Below the pieces are notes generated by a model. It did not search any database. It was not told where the DNA came from and saw only the letters and a program-made list of their open reading frames with translations. From Euonymus europaeus (taxonomy: Eukaryota; Streptophyta; Magnoliopsida; Celastrales; Celastraceae): 64,000 bases of DNA. Numbering within the stretch: the first letter of the stretch is position 1; the number at the start of each line of letters is the position of its first letter. Location: the NCBI GenBank assembly GCA_963580455.1, contig OY756968.1, forward strand, positions 2,579,544 through 2,643,543, in the 5' to 3' direction. Below, piece by piece: positions 11,623 to 23,662 of the stretch. A program made the translations under genes and the position numbers.

Positions 11623-12257
11623 GATGGAATGCTTCCCTTTGGTTACCATTTCTTCCATTAATTGTAAGCACAAAGACGAACGAACAATCTTTCATTCTTT
11701 CTTTGCTTTGTATTTTTTTTTCCTCTTCATGAAAAGGATGCAAGGAAATTGCAATAATGATTAGGGATTTGCAGGTAATTCTCATGGTGGGGGCAAAGCT
11801 ACAAGTCATCATAACCAAAATGGGATTGAAAATTCAACAGAGAGGGGATGTTGTGAAGGGTGCGCCTTTGGTTGAGCCAGGCGACGACCTTTTCTGGTTC
11901 GGTCGTCCTCGCTTTCTTCTCTTGCTCATCCATGTGGTTCTATTTCAGGTACCGCAGATACAGTTTTCTCTATTCTGTACTTTCCTTCAAATAACAAAAA
12001 TCAATAACTACTGTCAAGTGTTTGTGCTTATGTCTTGTGTATACATTTGCTTTCTGCAGAATGCATTCAAACTTGCCTTCTTCGCCTTTAGTTGGGTAAG
12101 CATTAAACAATCTCTGGGTTTTGAATTTGCTTATTGGAGAACTCAAGCTGAGAGTTCGCTAACACTTGCTGCTAATCTATTTCTTTCAGTATAAATTCGG
12201 ATTGAAGTCTTGCTTCCACCATAAAGATAAAGATATTGCCATTAGAATCTCAATGGG
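11623..12257 (+). pseudogene. MLO family gene fragment (four middle exons)
   Basis: Known: MLO proteins are plant seven-transmembrane proteins linked to powdery mildew susceptibility and Ca2+/calmodulin signalling. Seen: exons 11623-11663, 11775-11948, 12060-12095 and 12190-12257, each bounded by AG and GT, read in one frame. They give LWLPFLPLI, then [45 protein letters not shown] and [10 protein letters not shown]...IRISMG. This is the second intracellular loop and adjoining membrane segments, about 107 residues of a protein usually near 500-600. The N-terminal membrane segments and the C-terminal calmodulin-binding tail were not found within several kb on either side. The frame is unbroken, so this is a recent partial duplicate or captured fragment, or part of a chimeric transcript, not an old decayed gene. 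Confidence 0.85.
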
Positions 12258-14636
12258 GTGAGTGAAATTTATATTCTAAGATGCTTCAATCTCTACTGGA
12301 AACAGTAGTTATTTTGACTGACAAAATGCTGATGTTCACTACTTTACACATTGTTTAACCTCTGTTGAAGTGGTGGGAGGTAACCTGCTGAAGAATGCTG
12401 ATTTTTCCGCTGCTGGCCTGGTGTTTAGGGTAGCAAATTGATGCGGAAAATTGGGCAGAATGGGAGGCTGCTGTAAGGTGGGCAGTGCCACTATAATAGA
12501 GTGGATGAGAGTGAAACACGAGTGAGAGTGTGTGCTGTAAATGACAATCAAGGGAGGGAAATATGGGAAACACGAGTGATTTGTGAGGTTATGGGACACA
12601 AAAATAAACACTGGGAGGGGTGAGAGGATTATTTACTAATCTTTTGTTGTCTTGCAGGTTTGGTTGCCACTTGATGACCGCTGGAGCTGCTGGTTGCTAA
12701 ATGTTGATTGATGTCAACTCTCATATCCTGAGTGCTGCTGGTGGTTAATGGTGGCAGTACCCTTGATGGAAAGAACATATAGAATGTTTCTCTTGCTGTT
12801 GAAAATTGTTACGGATACAAAGCTATTAACATACAGATAGTACAAATTGTATTGTAAACGTGTCAAATACAATTATGTGCTATTGCCTAAAATGTTTACT
12901 AGGCTTGGGTGGGTTTTCAGTTGTAATTTAATAGAGATGCAACTCTTGTAGCTGTTATGCACACAGGTTGCTTGGAGGATGCTACGGGCTTGCTAAATGC
13001 TTGCTTCAGGAGAGCTTCAGGTGATCCTGCGTTGACAAAGCAGCAAAGAACAAATGTAGTTACAATTGAGTGACTGCACTTGGGCTTTGTAATTGGGTCT
13101 TGGATATTAAATTTATCCATGGTCCATACAAGTGCTACATGGGTCTTTATAAGGATACTGGACTTTGTTTAATTCCTACATGGAATTTAGTTGGGCTTGC
13201 AGATCAAGTGGGATTAAGTTGGGCTGAATGGATATTTGGGCTGAATTACTTGGCCTACTCATGATGTACGTTAGTGCTATGTTGGGCTAAAATTGGGCTC
13301 TAAATTTTTTCTCACTGACGTGCTTTGGTTTGTACTCTTGGGGGCATGTCCCCATGAGTTGGTATTATTGGGCTTGCCCAGTTTGTATCTTTTTGAACAG
13401 TAAATATACTTGCATCTTGCGTTTTAAGCTAAGGCATTGCTAATTTTAATCTTTAAGAGTCTTCATTATGAATTCTCTCAAAACAACAGGCTTTTCTTAA
13501 GGTTCTTAATCTTTTTCTTACATATATATAAAAATATTGTTTCTCTTGGAATATCTTTTGTATCTCCTAATGAACAGGTTGGAGAGTATGTGAAACCAAA
13601 GGATTGCAATACAATAATAAGTGATCCAAATAGTGTGAGTATTTCGATTACTGTGACTAAACTAATTTTGTTGGTGAACAGATGCCAAATTATCTACTTT
13701 AAATTTGTTAAAGGGTTTTGATGTTCAAAGACCCTCTGTGAAACCCCTCATGGTGCTCTTGCTCATGGTCCTCGGAGCTCTTGTGGTCCTGTTTTTATAA
13801 GTGCTGGTGTATGGTAATGATTGTTGATGGCATAATGTCTTAGTTAGCTACATTCACTATTTATTAGTTTCATTTTTATTTTTATTTTATCTGAATAATA
13901 TTAGTTATTACTGAAGATATTATTTGAGGATGAGCACTTAAAAGGTCAATATTCCATTTTTGATTTAAATTTTTCATTAAATTAGGCAATAATACACTTA
14001 ACATTTTGTTCTCTTGACGTTAGTATTACTGGTCACATTTGTTCTATTTTGACTCTTATACTATTCAATGATTATATTTTGATTTATATCTTCATACAAT
14101 ATGAGCATAATATTTAGATGCGGTTCTTGTATTTGTGATGCTCAGGTATCTTTACTGTCCAAATTGGTATTTTCTGTGTTACATTAGATAATCTGTCATG
14201 CAAACTGTTTTTGGAAGCTCCTTTGGAGAGTTGAGTTAATGTCCTTCCTGCTACCTTTAGTACTTCACAAATACAGGCAATTGTGGTAACTTTAATAGCC
14301 TTCTCTAACGATTTGTAAGACAATATCATTCTCCTTATATCACTTTTCTAACTCGCAATTCATTGTTTTATATGAACTTCCTCTAAGAAATTTTTGTTAT
14401 TGATGTCGTAGTTAGTAATCAATATTCACAGTTGCAAGTGGGAGAGAAATATAATGCTGAAGGGGAGGGCTTCTGAGACCCGGGGCAACGCTCGGGCCTC
14501 TATCCTAGTTCTTATTATATAATAATAATCAATACAACTATATCAACTCGTAAGATTCCGGGCCTACACCGAGCACCCCACGCGACTACCCACTGTTCAC
14601 AAAAACGCTGCGAGTTTGCTCCATACCTGGGTGTGC
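12258..14636. other. intergenic, no gene seen
   Basis: AT-rich. 13080-13400 has many TGGGCT words without clear periodicity. No exon of the MLO gene or any other recognisable family was found. Confidence 0.5.
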
Positions 14637-14650
14637 AAAACGACACCGTT
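14637..14650. promoter_or_regulatory. CAAAACGACACCGTTC motif upstream of the VPS24 fragment
   Basis: Variant of the 2616 near-palindrome. It is followed by a C-rich stretch (14660-14910) that looks like the 5' leader of a plant gene, ending in a plausible donor (AAAG before GTATCA) near 14909. Role inferred. Confidence 0.3.
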
Positions 14651-15042
14651 CTGCGGGGAAGTTTCAAGTTTCCCCACTATTCTCGCCCTCCAGTCCGTCC
14701 CACCCTCCTCCTCGCGAGTACCTTGTTCTCCATCTTACCTCTCGATTGAACTCCACATGCGCCAGCTGTTGCTTTGACCTAAACCCCTCAAATTGCTTTG
14801 CCCTACAACTCCACTCGACTTGCTTTTCGCTTCGTCCAAACAAATTAGGCCACTGCTTTCTTCTGCTTCCTACGATCATCATCTACGTCTGCCTCTAACT
14901 CTTCAAAGGTATCAATTTCGCAAATTCACTCGCCGCCAATTTTTCTCCGTCTTCAATGTCGCAGCTTTGTCGTGTTGGGTGCTTTCTGTGGTTGATCGTT
15001 GATGTTTTTATTGGCCGTTTTGGGATTATGGGTTTTGATCAG

Positions 15043-15119
15043 ATATACAAAGCGAAGATAAGAGTGTACAGAAGGCGATTAGAGAGGCTGCCAAGAGGAA
15101 CGACATGATATCTGCCAAG
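15043..15119 (+). pseudogene. single orphan exon of VPS24 (CHMP3-type ESCRT-III subunit)
   Basis: Known: VPS24 forms part of the ESCRT-III filament that sorts cargo into multivesicular bodies. Seen: a 77-bp block preceded by GATCAG and followed by GTATTC. After two bases completing a codon it reads IQSEDKSVQKAIREAAKRND and then MISAK, which matches the plant VPS24 segment around residues 38-62. The preceding exon, which should supply the final G and the conserved start of the protein, was not found. The next exon (ALAKEI...) was not found in the following 4 kb. The C-rich stretch at 14660-14910 may be the VPS24 leader. This is therefore an isolated fragment with preserved exon borders. Confidence 0.8.
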
Positions 15120-16982
15120 GTATTCTTAGACCATATATATGTTGATTGATTTTGAAATGTTCTCACTTTTATACGGTTTTAATTGATTTTGAATGTGAGA
15201 TTGAACTGGGTTTACATCATAATATTCTTCGAAATTAATCTTTATTGCTTGTAAAAATTTATAGACAAATTATATGATCTGATTTTATGTCAGAGAACGA
15301 CCAGATTATGCTAAGATTGACTGCTAATATTAGAAAACGATTGAGAGTTTGATTTCGAGTTGCAAAATTTAATGGTAATAACTAATGTGTTCGGCTATTC
15401 AATGCTTACTGGAGGAGAAGGGATGAAGTTTCTTAAGCACATGTGTGGGGAATATGGATTTAATTGGCATCTAACCTCCACTCTACTCCCTGTTAGTCTG
15501 TTATTAAAATTTACTTTCCAACTATATGCTTTAATTCATGCTTACATAGTGAAAGATTAGCCATTATCCTTTGATCTGATTGGTTAAAGTTGTACCACAT
15601 TTTTAATAATATGATGGATGTGGAAAAGTATCGTATATATTGGGATTGGATATATAATTTCACTTCACAATCCCTTGAATGGTATGGACTGCATTATGAT
15701 TATTGTCCTCAACTGGTTAGGTACGTGTATTGCCTAATCAAGAAACAGGCTTCGCTTTCTTCTGCCTGCCTTTAGCTGTTTTACATATTAAACCTTAGTT
15801 GGTCATTGCTGAATGGACACTTCCATATATATATTAGTTCAACCGAGGATGGACTTCATATTTTATGTTTCTTATTGTTTGCTATGAGCTAATTATTTTA
15901 ATTCAGTAGCTCTAAAGTGGTTTGTGGGTCTCTCATTGATTCCAGATTCCTTGGCAACGATGTCCGTGGAAGTTGTAAGTTTTTTTGCGGAGCTTTTCTT
16001 TTGATATGTATTCTTTTCTTTTGGTATTTCTTTGACCGTTCTTATTTTTCTTATTACTACACTGTTGTTGAGTTTATTATTTTCATTCTATGTTGGGGCA
16101 ACTATTTCATTTCATTCTATTTTAGAGCTCTTTCATGTTTGCGTGTCCTGTTTTATTATGACCTTTTTTGATTATTAGTGCTCTTATATTTTTCATTTGG
16201 TTAGTGCATTCTTTGATTTTGAATTGTTGCAGGTGGGTGATTGAAGGTTCGACTCAAGTCACTTAGGCAAGTCAATGGATTGAAATTGGTGTTTAATGAG
16301 CTCTATATAAAAATTATCAGCTGAAATGCTTATATATTCCAAGGTTACTTCTCTTTTGAATATTTCTCCAGCTGTCTTTAATGGGGTTTTTAAGTTTTCT
16401 ATGGTGCCAACATATTATTGGTGTTGTGATTTACCCTGATTCAATTGAATTGCTTCACTGAAGATCAAGCGCGGGAGCTTTCCAAGCCCCAAAGTGGGGA
16501 GGAGCTGAATAAGGATCATATTTTTACATTCTTTAGTCATTGTTGCTCACCCTTGCTTTCATTAGTATTTACTTTTTTGAGTATTATGCATTTTTTCCTG
16601 AATGCTGCATTGATATGGCCTGACGCAGGTTTATCTCTTGAGGCTGCTTGGAGGCTATGACCATTATACTCACATTGCTTTGGTTGAGTTTGTGATGGTG
16701 ATTTCCCTTGCCCATTCTTTCATATCTTCTATTTCTTAACCACAAACGAGAAGCATATAATGCATTTCAGTTGTGGATTTAGCATGTGTTATGCCTAAGG
16801 TTGTTATAGTTGATATTTTTATCTTGGGGCTTGATTTGTTCATGCATTTGCAGGCTGTATGTATGGTGCATGACAGTCCCCCTAAAAAAGATGATAATAT
16901 GGAGTTTTTTCCGAAAAGATAGATTGAAGCCATTGAAAATATTAAAACATAAAAGATAATTTGATTTTGCATTAATCCTCCA

Positions 16983-17070
16983 CTGCATGAGGGCCACTGA
17001 TAATAACTGCATGAGGGCCACTGATAATAACTGCATGAGGGCCACTGATAATAACTGCATGAGGGCCACT
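16983..17070. repeat. 24-bp minisatellite, about 3.7 copies
   Basis: Unit CTGCATGAGGGCCACTGATA plus ATAA, copies nearly identical. Non-coding. Confidence 0.9.
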
Positions 17071-18773
17071 TATAGGACTAACTAAGTAATTGCTAACTTG
17101 GTGAGAGAAGAACTTGAAACAGGAAGATATAACGTAAAAGGAAAAGGAGGCACAAGACTCATCAGTTCTACTTTGGCCATTGGTGGAAAAGTGAAGAGAG
17201 GGAAAGAAGAGCCTTTGAGGGGAAAGACACTCCATTTGCCTCCATTAAAGATAGATGGCAAATTGACCTTAGTTCTTGCTAACACCAATTGTTGATTTGG
17301 TAGACTCTCAAGTCTTTCAGGAGTTAGGATAATGATGAGTGGACTCTTAAGTCACTCATAGTTAGAATTCATTTTAAATTATTTTTTTATAAATTATGAG
17401 TGGACTTTGAGTTTTTGTGATGGTGTACATAGATCAACAAGTGACCAAATTCACAATAATTTGAGGATTTTCTTTGCACACCTATAGGTATAGGACAATA
17501 CAGTCACATTGTTATATGATGCCTATTTCATGCAATGAAATACACTTTGTCTATAGTTTTGGTTGAATTTGGAGATGGGCATGATAATCCCTTCCGGGGC
17601 ATTTGATAATTTTCACGTTAAGTTTTGCTGGCATTTTGTTATCCTATTTGGTTAAAATATGAAGTTGGTTGTTTAGATAAATAGTTTCCTTGCTTCGAGT
17701 ATCAATTTGTAAGCTAAGAGATTGATTGGGGTGCTGAAATGGGGTAATTTGGAAGTATGCCTATCGCTTATGAATGTTTAACGCAGATGCACTCTATTAA
17801 CAAAATGTGGGAGTGTTACTGGTAGATGGTAAAAATTCAACCTTGAAGCAAATGCACTGGCATTGTCCTGATGAGCACCAGATTAATGGATTAATGGAGA
17901 ACTGAGTGATCTTTCTAATCCTCTCATATTTTCAGTATGTCTAAATAAAGTAGTTTAAGCGTGAAAGTTGCAGCTATATATGATCTCTGCATCTATTATC
18001 CTTTATGGGTTGGCAAGAAAAATTATAATTGCCAACCAATGAACCAAACAGGTAGAAATCTCCCTTTTTCATTGTTCTTGCCTCTCTGTGTGCATGCCAT
18101 TATAAAAAAGAATGTATGTGGGTTATTGGAGGTTTCTTAATTTATCTACTTAGACAAATGCCTTTGCATTGTCTCATTGTCTATCCTCTGTTGTTAGTGT
18201 TGTGTTCAATAAATTTTAATTTGTTTTGTATCGTGTTTACTCAGCTTTGGCCGCTATCCTTTGTCACTTGCCATGTCGCTCAGCTTTCTGTTGATGATTA
18301 ACGAACTCTCTAAGGTTAATGGCATTGGATATAAGATTTATTTTCTCATAGTTGTACTTTTGTCAATGTATTCAAATATTATATGTCCACTTGGTCTCTC
18401 CTCCAGCTGAATACGTTATTTACTTTGTGTTAACGTGACTTATAATGCCGATGGTGCTTTACTTTGTATATTTAATTGTGAATGAACACAATACATGCAA
18501 GTATCTTTGTCTGTTTCTTTGTTTGAGGGTTGATGTGGTTTGAGGGTTGATGTGGCATGCCTTGTTAAACAGTGGGCTACAGCTTGCTAACTTTGGTTTA
18601 TTATTCAGTTGTAATGGCACATAATCATTTGTTTACACATATTGAATTAAAGCCAAATCAAGCCATCAAGCCAATCACATATTGGATTAAGGTAGAAAAT
18701 CATGGGGATATTGTCTTGGAGACTGAGATGGAAGCGCAGCTTGAGGCAAAGATCTTTGAGATTCCACATTTGT

Positions 18774-18838
18774 TGGACCGAGATCAATTAATTGTGTCAT
18801 TTGTTGGACCGAGATCAATTAATTGTGTCATTTGTTGG
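18774..18838. repeat. 31-bp tandem duplication
   Basis: TTGTTGGACCGAGATCAATT through GTGTCAT occurs twice in immediate succession, followed by a partial third start (TTGTTGGAC). The copies are identical, so the duplication is young. Confidence 0.9.
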
Positions 18839-19177
18839 ACACACTTGGTCTATGTCCATTATGTCTTGCACGTTAACTATAATTCGTTGTCCCTTTGTAT
18901 GACTTGCATTATTGCATTAAACATGCAAAAAGTGATGGATGAATATTTTTGTATATGCTTTTGTAGGACTGCAAAATACAAGCAAAATAGCGCACCCGAT
19001 CGCAAAGCGCGGGCCAAAAGCTAGTTCGTAGTCGAAATTCACTAAACAGTAGTGTAAATGGACGTTGTCTTTCTTCGATGATCTCCGTCTCTTTACTCTT
19101 GATTTACAGAATCAAGGTCGAGGGCTGGCTTAATCAATAGTGTTGTTGATTTCAGTCGGAGGACAGGGTTGTGAATT

Positions 19178-21367
19178 ATGATTGTTAGCCGGAGATATAG
19201 TTACTCCCAGGAGAATCGTGATGTAATTGACGTTCACCATGTTCAAGTTGGGAGGAGGACTGATGTTGGGGCTAGACGTGGGCTTCTTGTAATGTTGTGT
19301 CCACTTCTTCTGCTACCATATGCCTTGAATCTCTTCCTGCTCAAGGTAATACCCACTCCCACCCCACTGATTGTATGCTACTTTTCTTTTTAGGAAGTTA
19401 GGTTTGCATTTTTTGCTCCAATTTGATGAAATACCGTTTGAGTTCCCGTTATGTCTTTCTACAATTACTGCTTGAGTCAAATTTGATCTTCTCAACGCCC
19501 GTGGTTTTGCCTGCTATTGTCGCATCATTGGCTGATAGTCTACTGTTTTAATGTCTTGTCTTACTGTGATTCTGTGAATATCAGAATATGGAGAAGAAAT
19601 GCGAGTGTCTGATACTTGTACTTGTTTTATTGATGGCAGGCTCTTTAGATTTGGTACTAAATTTTGAAAATATTTGCAGGTTTAATAATAGTTGATAACT
19701 TGATATCTAAAATTATGCTTACAGGACGAATCACTCAGTATTCTATTTTGGAGCTGCCTTCTCTTTTCATTCATTGTCATATTGTTGATTCGGAAGCCAG
19801 TCGAGAAAGGTGAGCAACTTAGAAAATCCATCCTCTCACCACTCGGATATCCATCATCAAATATTTTTTCTCTAACGGAAAATCACAACAGCTTGCATTT
19901 TTTATTTTTCCTCACTTTTCATTCAAATATATGCAAGACAATTATTTTAGGTTTTTCTTACTTAGTTTTGTGCTTGCATAATCAGAGTTTCTTTAATCAG
20001 TTGCACTTACATATTCAGAGTCTATTGTAATCCTGCCAGCTTTTGGAGTTCAACTGGAGACTCATTATTTAAGGTATATTTTCTCCTCCTCTACGTAGTA
20101 GTTGGATATTGTTACATATTCAGAGTCTATTGCAATCCTGCCAGCTTTTGGAGTTCAACTGGAGACTCATTATTTAAGGTATATTTTCTCCTCCTCTACG
20201 TAGTAGTTGGATATTGTTCATGTATCAATTTTTTGCTCTAAAATCGTGTTCCAACTGGAGGAATAGCTTTTTTTCTCCTTTCTCTTGAATGGTTTGTTGG
20301 AGTGAGAGTAGGCGATCTTAGTCTCGATTCCACCCCCTATCCTACTTATTAGTTTGAGGCATTTAGCTGTGAAAGAGGCATTTAGCTGTTAAAGACGTTC
20401 TTTATCCTCATCTATTGAACCTTTTGCTTTAAACTTTTACGAATTTTGGCTATACTTTTTCTTGTGCATATGCTATTGATATAACCAGTTTAAAACTTGA
20501 AATAATTTCTCTTGAAGTCAGAGCAATATAAATTGCCTTTGCCATCTTGTCTTGAGACCAAGGCGTTCAGATGCAAAGCTTGCACAATCAAAATTATATA
20601 TTATTGGTTCCTTAATTTACTGCTCTGAGAGAAATCTTAGGGCTTTTGAGGCTAGGAATTAGGATAGTCACATTCATTTAATTAGAGATTGATGGTTACA
20701 GGTTGTCGATATTTGGAGCTCATGCTCTTGTACTATATAAATATCCTTGCTTTTTATTTAATGTCCTTAAACTTAGCTTTTGTTATTGTCCATAAACTGA
20801 GTCACCTCAGTTCTTGAAGTAAAATGACTACAATCTAGAATGGCACATCAAGTTTTCCTCATGTACTACCTCTCCAAACGTACATGCATTGATAGATGCT
20901 TAAATACTTTTGGTTTCCCTAATGATTTGATTTTTGTTTTAGTGGAAAGGTTTTCCGCCACTTTATTCCCATTGAAAAGATTCTGAAACCTGTGCTGCTA
21001 GAATGCTTGACCCCGACAACTTGTTACTGGAGCTTGGCTCTTATTATGCGCGGGGAAGAGGAAATGTTGTTGGTATTCAAGGTGAAGCGATCTTATGCAT
21101 TTCAATATATCGAACACTTGCACAATGAATTTTAACATTGACTCAGATTCATAAGATATCAATCTGATAAAACTGCAGATTGTTGGTCCCAATATCATGT
21201 CAACAGTGATATAATGGAAACTCTTAGGGAAGAGAATTCAGAAAGTTTACCATTTTGTTCTTGCACCTTCTCACATACTCATTACATGAATCTTGTCTGT
21301 CCAGGAATTACGTCCACCATTGAAGATGTTGGTCCCCATCTTGAAGGCCTTGAGCCAACTGCACTGA
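19178..21367 (+). CDS. PIG-H, subunit H of GPI N-acetylglucosaminyltransferase
   Basis: Known: PIG-H belongs to the ER-membrane complex that transfers GlcNAc to phosphatidylinositol, the first step of GPI-anchor synthesis. Seen: exons 19178-19345, 19725-19809, 20019-20073 (or its copy 20124-20178), 20943-21081 and 21305-21367 join with matching phases into 169 residues. Relatives are roughly 180-195. The protein starts MIVSRRYSYSQENRDVIDVHH. It then has two hydrophobic segments (about residues 36-55 and 59-79) forming the expected membrane hairpin. The family core follows: PAFGVQLETHYL, FIPIEKILKPVLLECLTPTT, CYWSLALIMRGEEEM and ELRPPLKMLVPI. It ends ALSQLH, shorter than in relatives. Odd: the third coding exon is tandemly duplicated and only one copy can be used without a frameshift. 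The intact frame elsewhere suggests the gene is functional if splicing chooses one copy. Confidence 0.88.
20007..20216 (+). repeat. 105-bp tandem duplication spanning PIG-H exon 3
   Basis: Copies 20007-20111 and 20112-20216 each contain the end of the upstream intron, the acceptor, the whole 55-bp exon, the donor and the start of the downstream intron. I see a single difference, T at 20028 against C at 20133, changing Val to Ala. Both acceptors and donors are identical. Confidence 0.93.
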
Positions 21368-21819
21368 AGAATGTCCTCACTTTTTTTTATAGAAGATGGT
21401 CAATGATGTGGAAGGACTTTATATCAAGGGAAGAGTGATGCACTGCTTCAGGCAGTGAACCCCTTGTGGAAGAAAAAAAAAATACTTGTTTTGGAAGAAA
21501 TGGAGGAGCAACCTGCCACAAAGCATTCAATCATGGCGGGCTCATGCTAATTTACTTACAAAGATCAATACAGGCGGGGCGAGCAGCATTTCTTATGTCT
21601 GCCCAGATTTTACTTTGAACACGAGAAGACAACTTATTGCAGTATCAATGTCAATCTTTTTAGCCGTAACAAAGGATTAACATCAAACTAGTTTGTTCTT
21701 TTCCTTCTATTAGAGCACCCACCATTGTGTCAGTGTAGCAAATCAAACTAATTTTTGTTGGCTGGAGTGAATTGTACTTTGCACAAATAAGGTAATGGGT
21801 TTTGACTAGTTTGTCGATC
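21368..21819. other. PIG-H 3' region and spacer
   Basis: Presumed 3' untranslated region and intergenic sequence. No other gene seen. Confidence 0.5.
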
Positions 21820-23390
21820 TTGTGGAAATCTAGATTTATTCATAACTTTCACATGCAATGTATAGTGGCCTGAAATACGCAATGCATTAGCTCTAATCCC
21901 TGGTCAGAAACCAGAAGATAGGCCAGACATCATTTCTCGTGTCTTTCATTTGAAGTTTAATGAATTCATTGATGATATAAAGAAGGGGAAATACTTTGGC
22001 AGAGTGACTGGTGCAATTTACACTGGAGTTTCAAAAGAGGGGTTTACCGCATGTCCACATCATTGTTTGGTTGCATGAATCTGACAAATTTTCAACAACA
22101 AATGACATAGATAGGATTATCTGTGCTGAAATTCCAGACCAAACAGCAGATCCTATATTGCACTCTATAGTCACAAAGTTTATGGTCCATGGACCCTGTG
22201 GAAACTCAAATCCAAAGGCACCATGCATGAAAAATTGCAAATGTATCAAACATTTTCCAATGAAGAATCTTCCAGCGACGGTTATTGGTGACGATGGCTT
22301 CGCCGTCTATCGGAGGAGCGATAATGATAGATCTATTATAAAGGCTGGAGTTGAACTTGACAACCGGTTCATAGTACCATACAATAGAGGGCTGCTTATC
22401 AAATATGACGCCCATGTTAATGTGGAGTGGTGCAATTGCTCAAGAGCTATCAAATATCTATTGAAGTATGTGAATCAAGGGTCAGATAGAACAAAAGCCT
22501 TCTTGCAAGACATCAAAGGCAGTAATAATGATGCTTCAACCTCTCAGCAGACAGTAGTTGATGAGATTAAAATATATTTTGATTGTAGATATGTAAGCCC
22601 ATACGAATCATCATGGAGAATCTTTGAATTCTAAATCCATTTCAAGATCCCAAATGTTGAAAGCCTATTCATTCATATGCCTTCAATGAACAACGTGGTG
22701 TTTAGCGGTGATGTCGATGTAAATGATGTTTTACGACGTCCAGGAGTCGAGAAAACTATGTCGATTGAGTGGATGTTCACCAACAATATTTATCCAGATG
22801 CTAGAGAGCTTACATATGCTGAATTCCCTTCATTCTAGAGATGGGATGGTGCCAATAAAGTTTGTTTTAGAAGACAAAGAGGCGATTGCATTGGTCGAAT
22901 CAACCATATTCACCTATCTTCGGGAGAGGTTTATTATCTAAGAGTCTTGCTCTCTCATGTGAAGGGCCCAAAAAACTTTACTGATGTCAGAACCATTAAT
23001 GGCCTACTACATAATACTTTCAAGGAAGCATGTAATGCATTGGCCCTAATTGGAAATGATCAAGAGTGGGAATATGCAATGGAAGAGGCTTCAATTTGGG
23101 CTACATCAGCCCAACTTTGTAATTTGTTTGTTACATTGTTATTATTTTGCGAAGTCGCAGATCCGAAGAAATTATTTGACAAAAATCTGGAATCCATGCA
23201 AGACGACATTAATTTCAGATTGAGACATGTGCTGGGAATATCACAAATGCAAATAACTGAAAAGGAGGGAAAAAACATAGTTTTGGTGGAGATTCAAAAG
23301 CTACTAAAACAAAATGGCTCATGCCTAAGCAACCATGGTCTTCCAGAACCCACATCTTGGCATGACCAACTCACGAGGAACATCATTATT
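21820..23390 (+). pseudogene. Helitron Rep-domain pseudogene
   Basis: Known: Helitrons are rolling-circle transposons encoding a HUH-endonuclease (Rep) fused to a helicase. Seen: homology runs from LFITFTCN near 21826 through WPEIRNALALIPGQKP, FQKRGLPHVHIIVWL (HUH motif H-V-H at about 22050-22058), HGPCGNSNPKAPCM, YNRGLLIKYDAHVNVEWCN, IKYLLKYVNQGSDR (the two-tyrosine region), IGRINHIHLSSGEVYYLRVL and FTDVRTINGLLHNTFKEACN. Breaks: an in-frame TAG at about 21870, a frameshift near 22025 (two overlapping frames), TAA near 22632 and TAG near 22837. Homology ends around GLPEPTSWHD, before the helicase domain, which I could not find downstream. The element is dead and truncated. No terminal hairpin or CTRR end was established. 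Confidence 0.9.
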
Positions 23391-23662
23391 TTTTTTATTC
23401 TTGGAGTATCTGCCCTTTTTTAATCGCCACTCCAAATTGATTCATTTTCAATAGACAACTTAGTTTAGCATATTACCTCTTGCATGCGTGCCTTCCTAGA
23501 GGCCTATTGCTATGCGTGTTGTTTCTGGCATCATGTGATAACCCTTCGCATTAGATGTCATGAGTTTCTATTATTTAATCTCTCTCTTTATTACTTTCTC
23601 TCTTTGATCAGCTTTTCACGTATTTCTTCTTTGGTCAAATTTTCTTTTTGCATCATTTTTTT

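Larger units (their letters stand above)
15120..19177. other. intergenic or leader region, no recognisable gene
   Basis: Short open stretches next to plausible splice sites occur near 16445-16510, 16630-16665 and 18640-18790 (including KPNQAIKPITYWIKVENHGD), but none matches a family I recognise. The final part may hold untranslated leader exons of the PIG-H gene. Confidence 0.4.

Noticed and set aside
12650..12720. Continuation of the MLO gene after a TTGCAG
   Set aside because: The translation does not resemble the next MLO segment in any frame.
15900..16000. Next VPS24 exon (an ALK-like start after ATTCAG)
   Set aside because: Similarity stops after two or three codons; chance.
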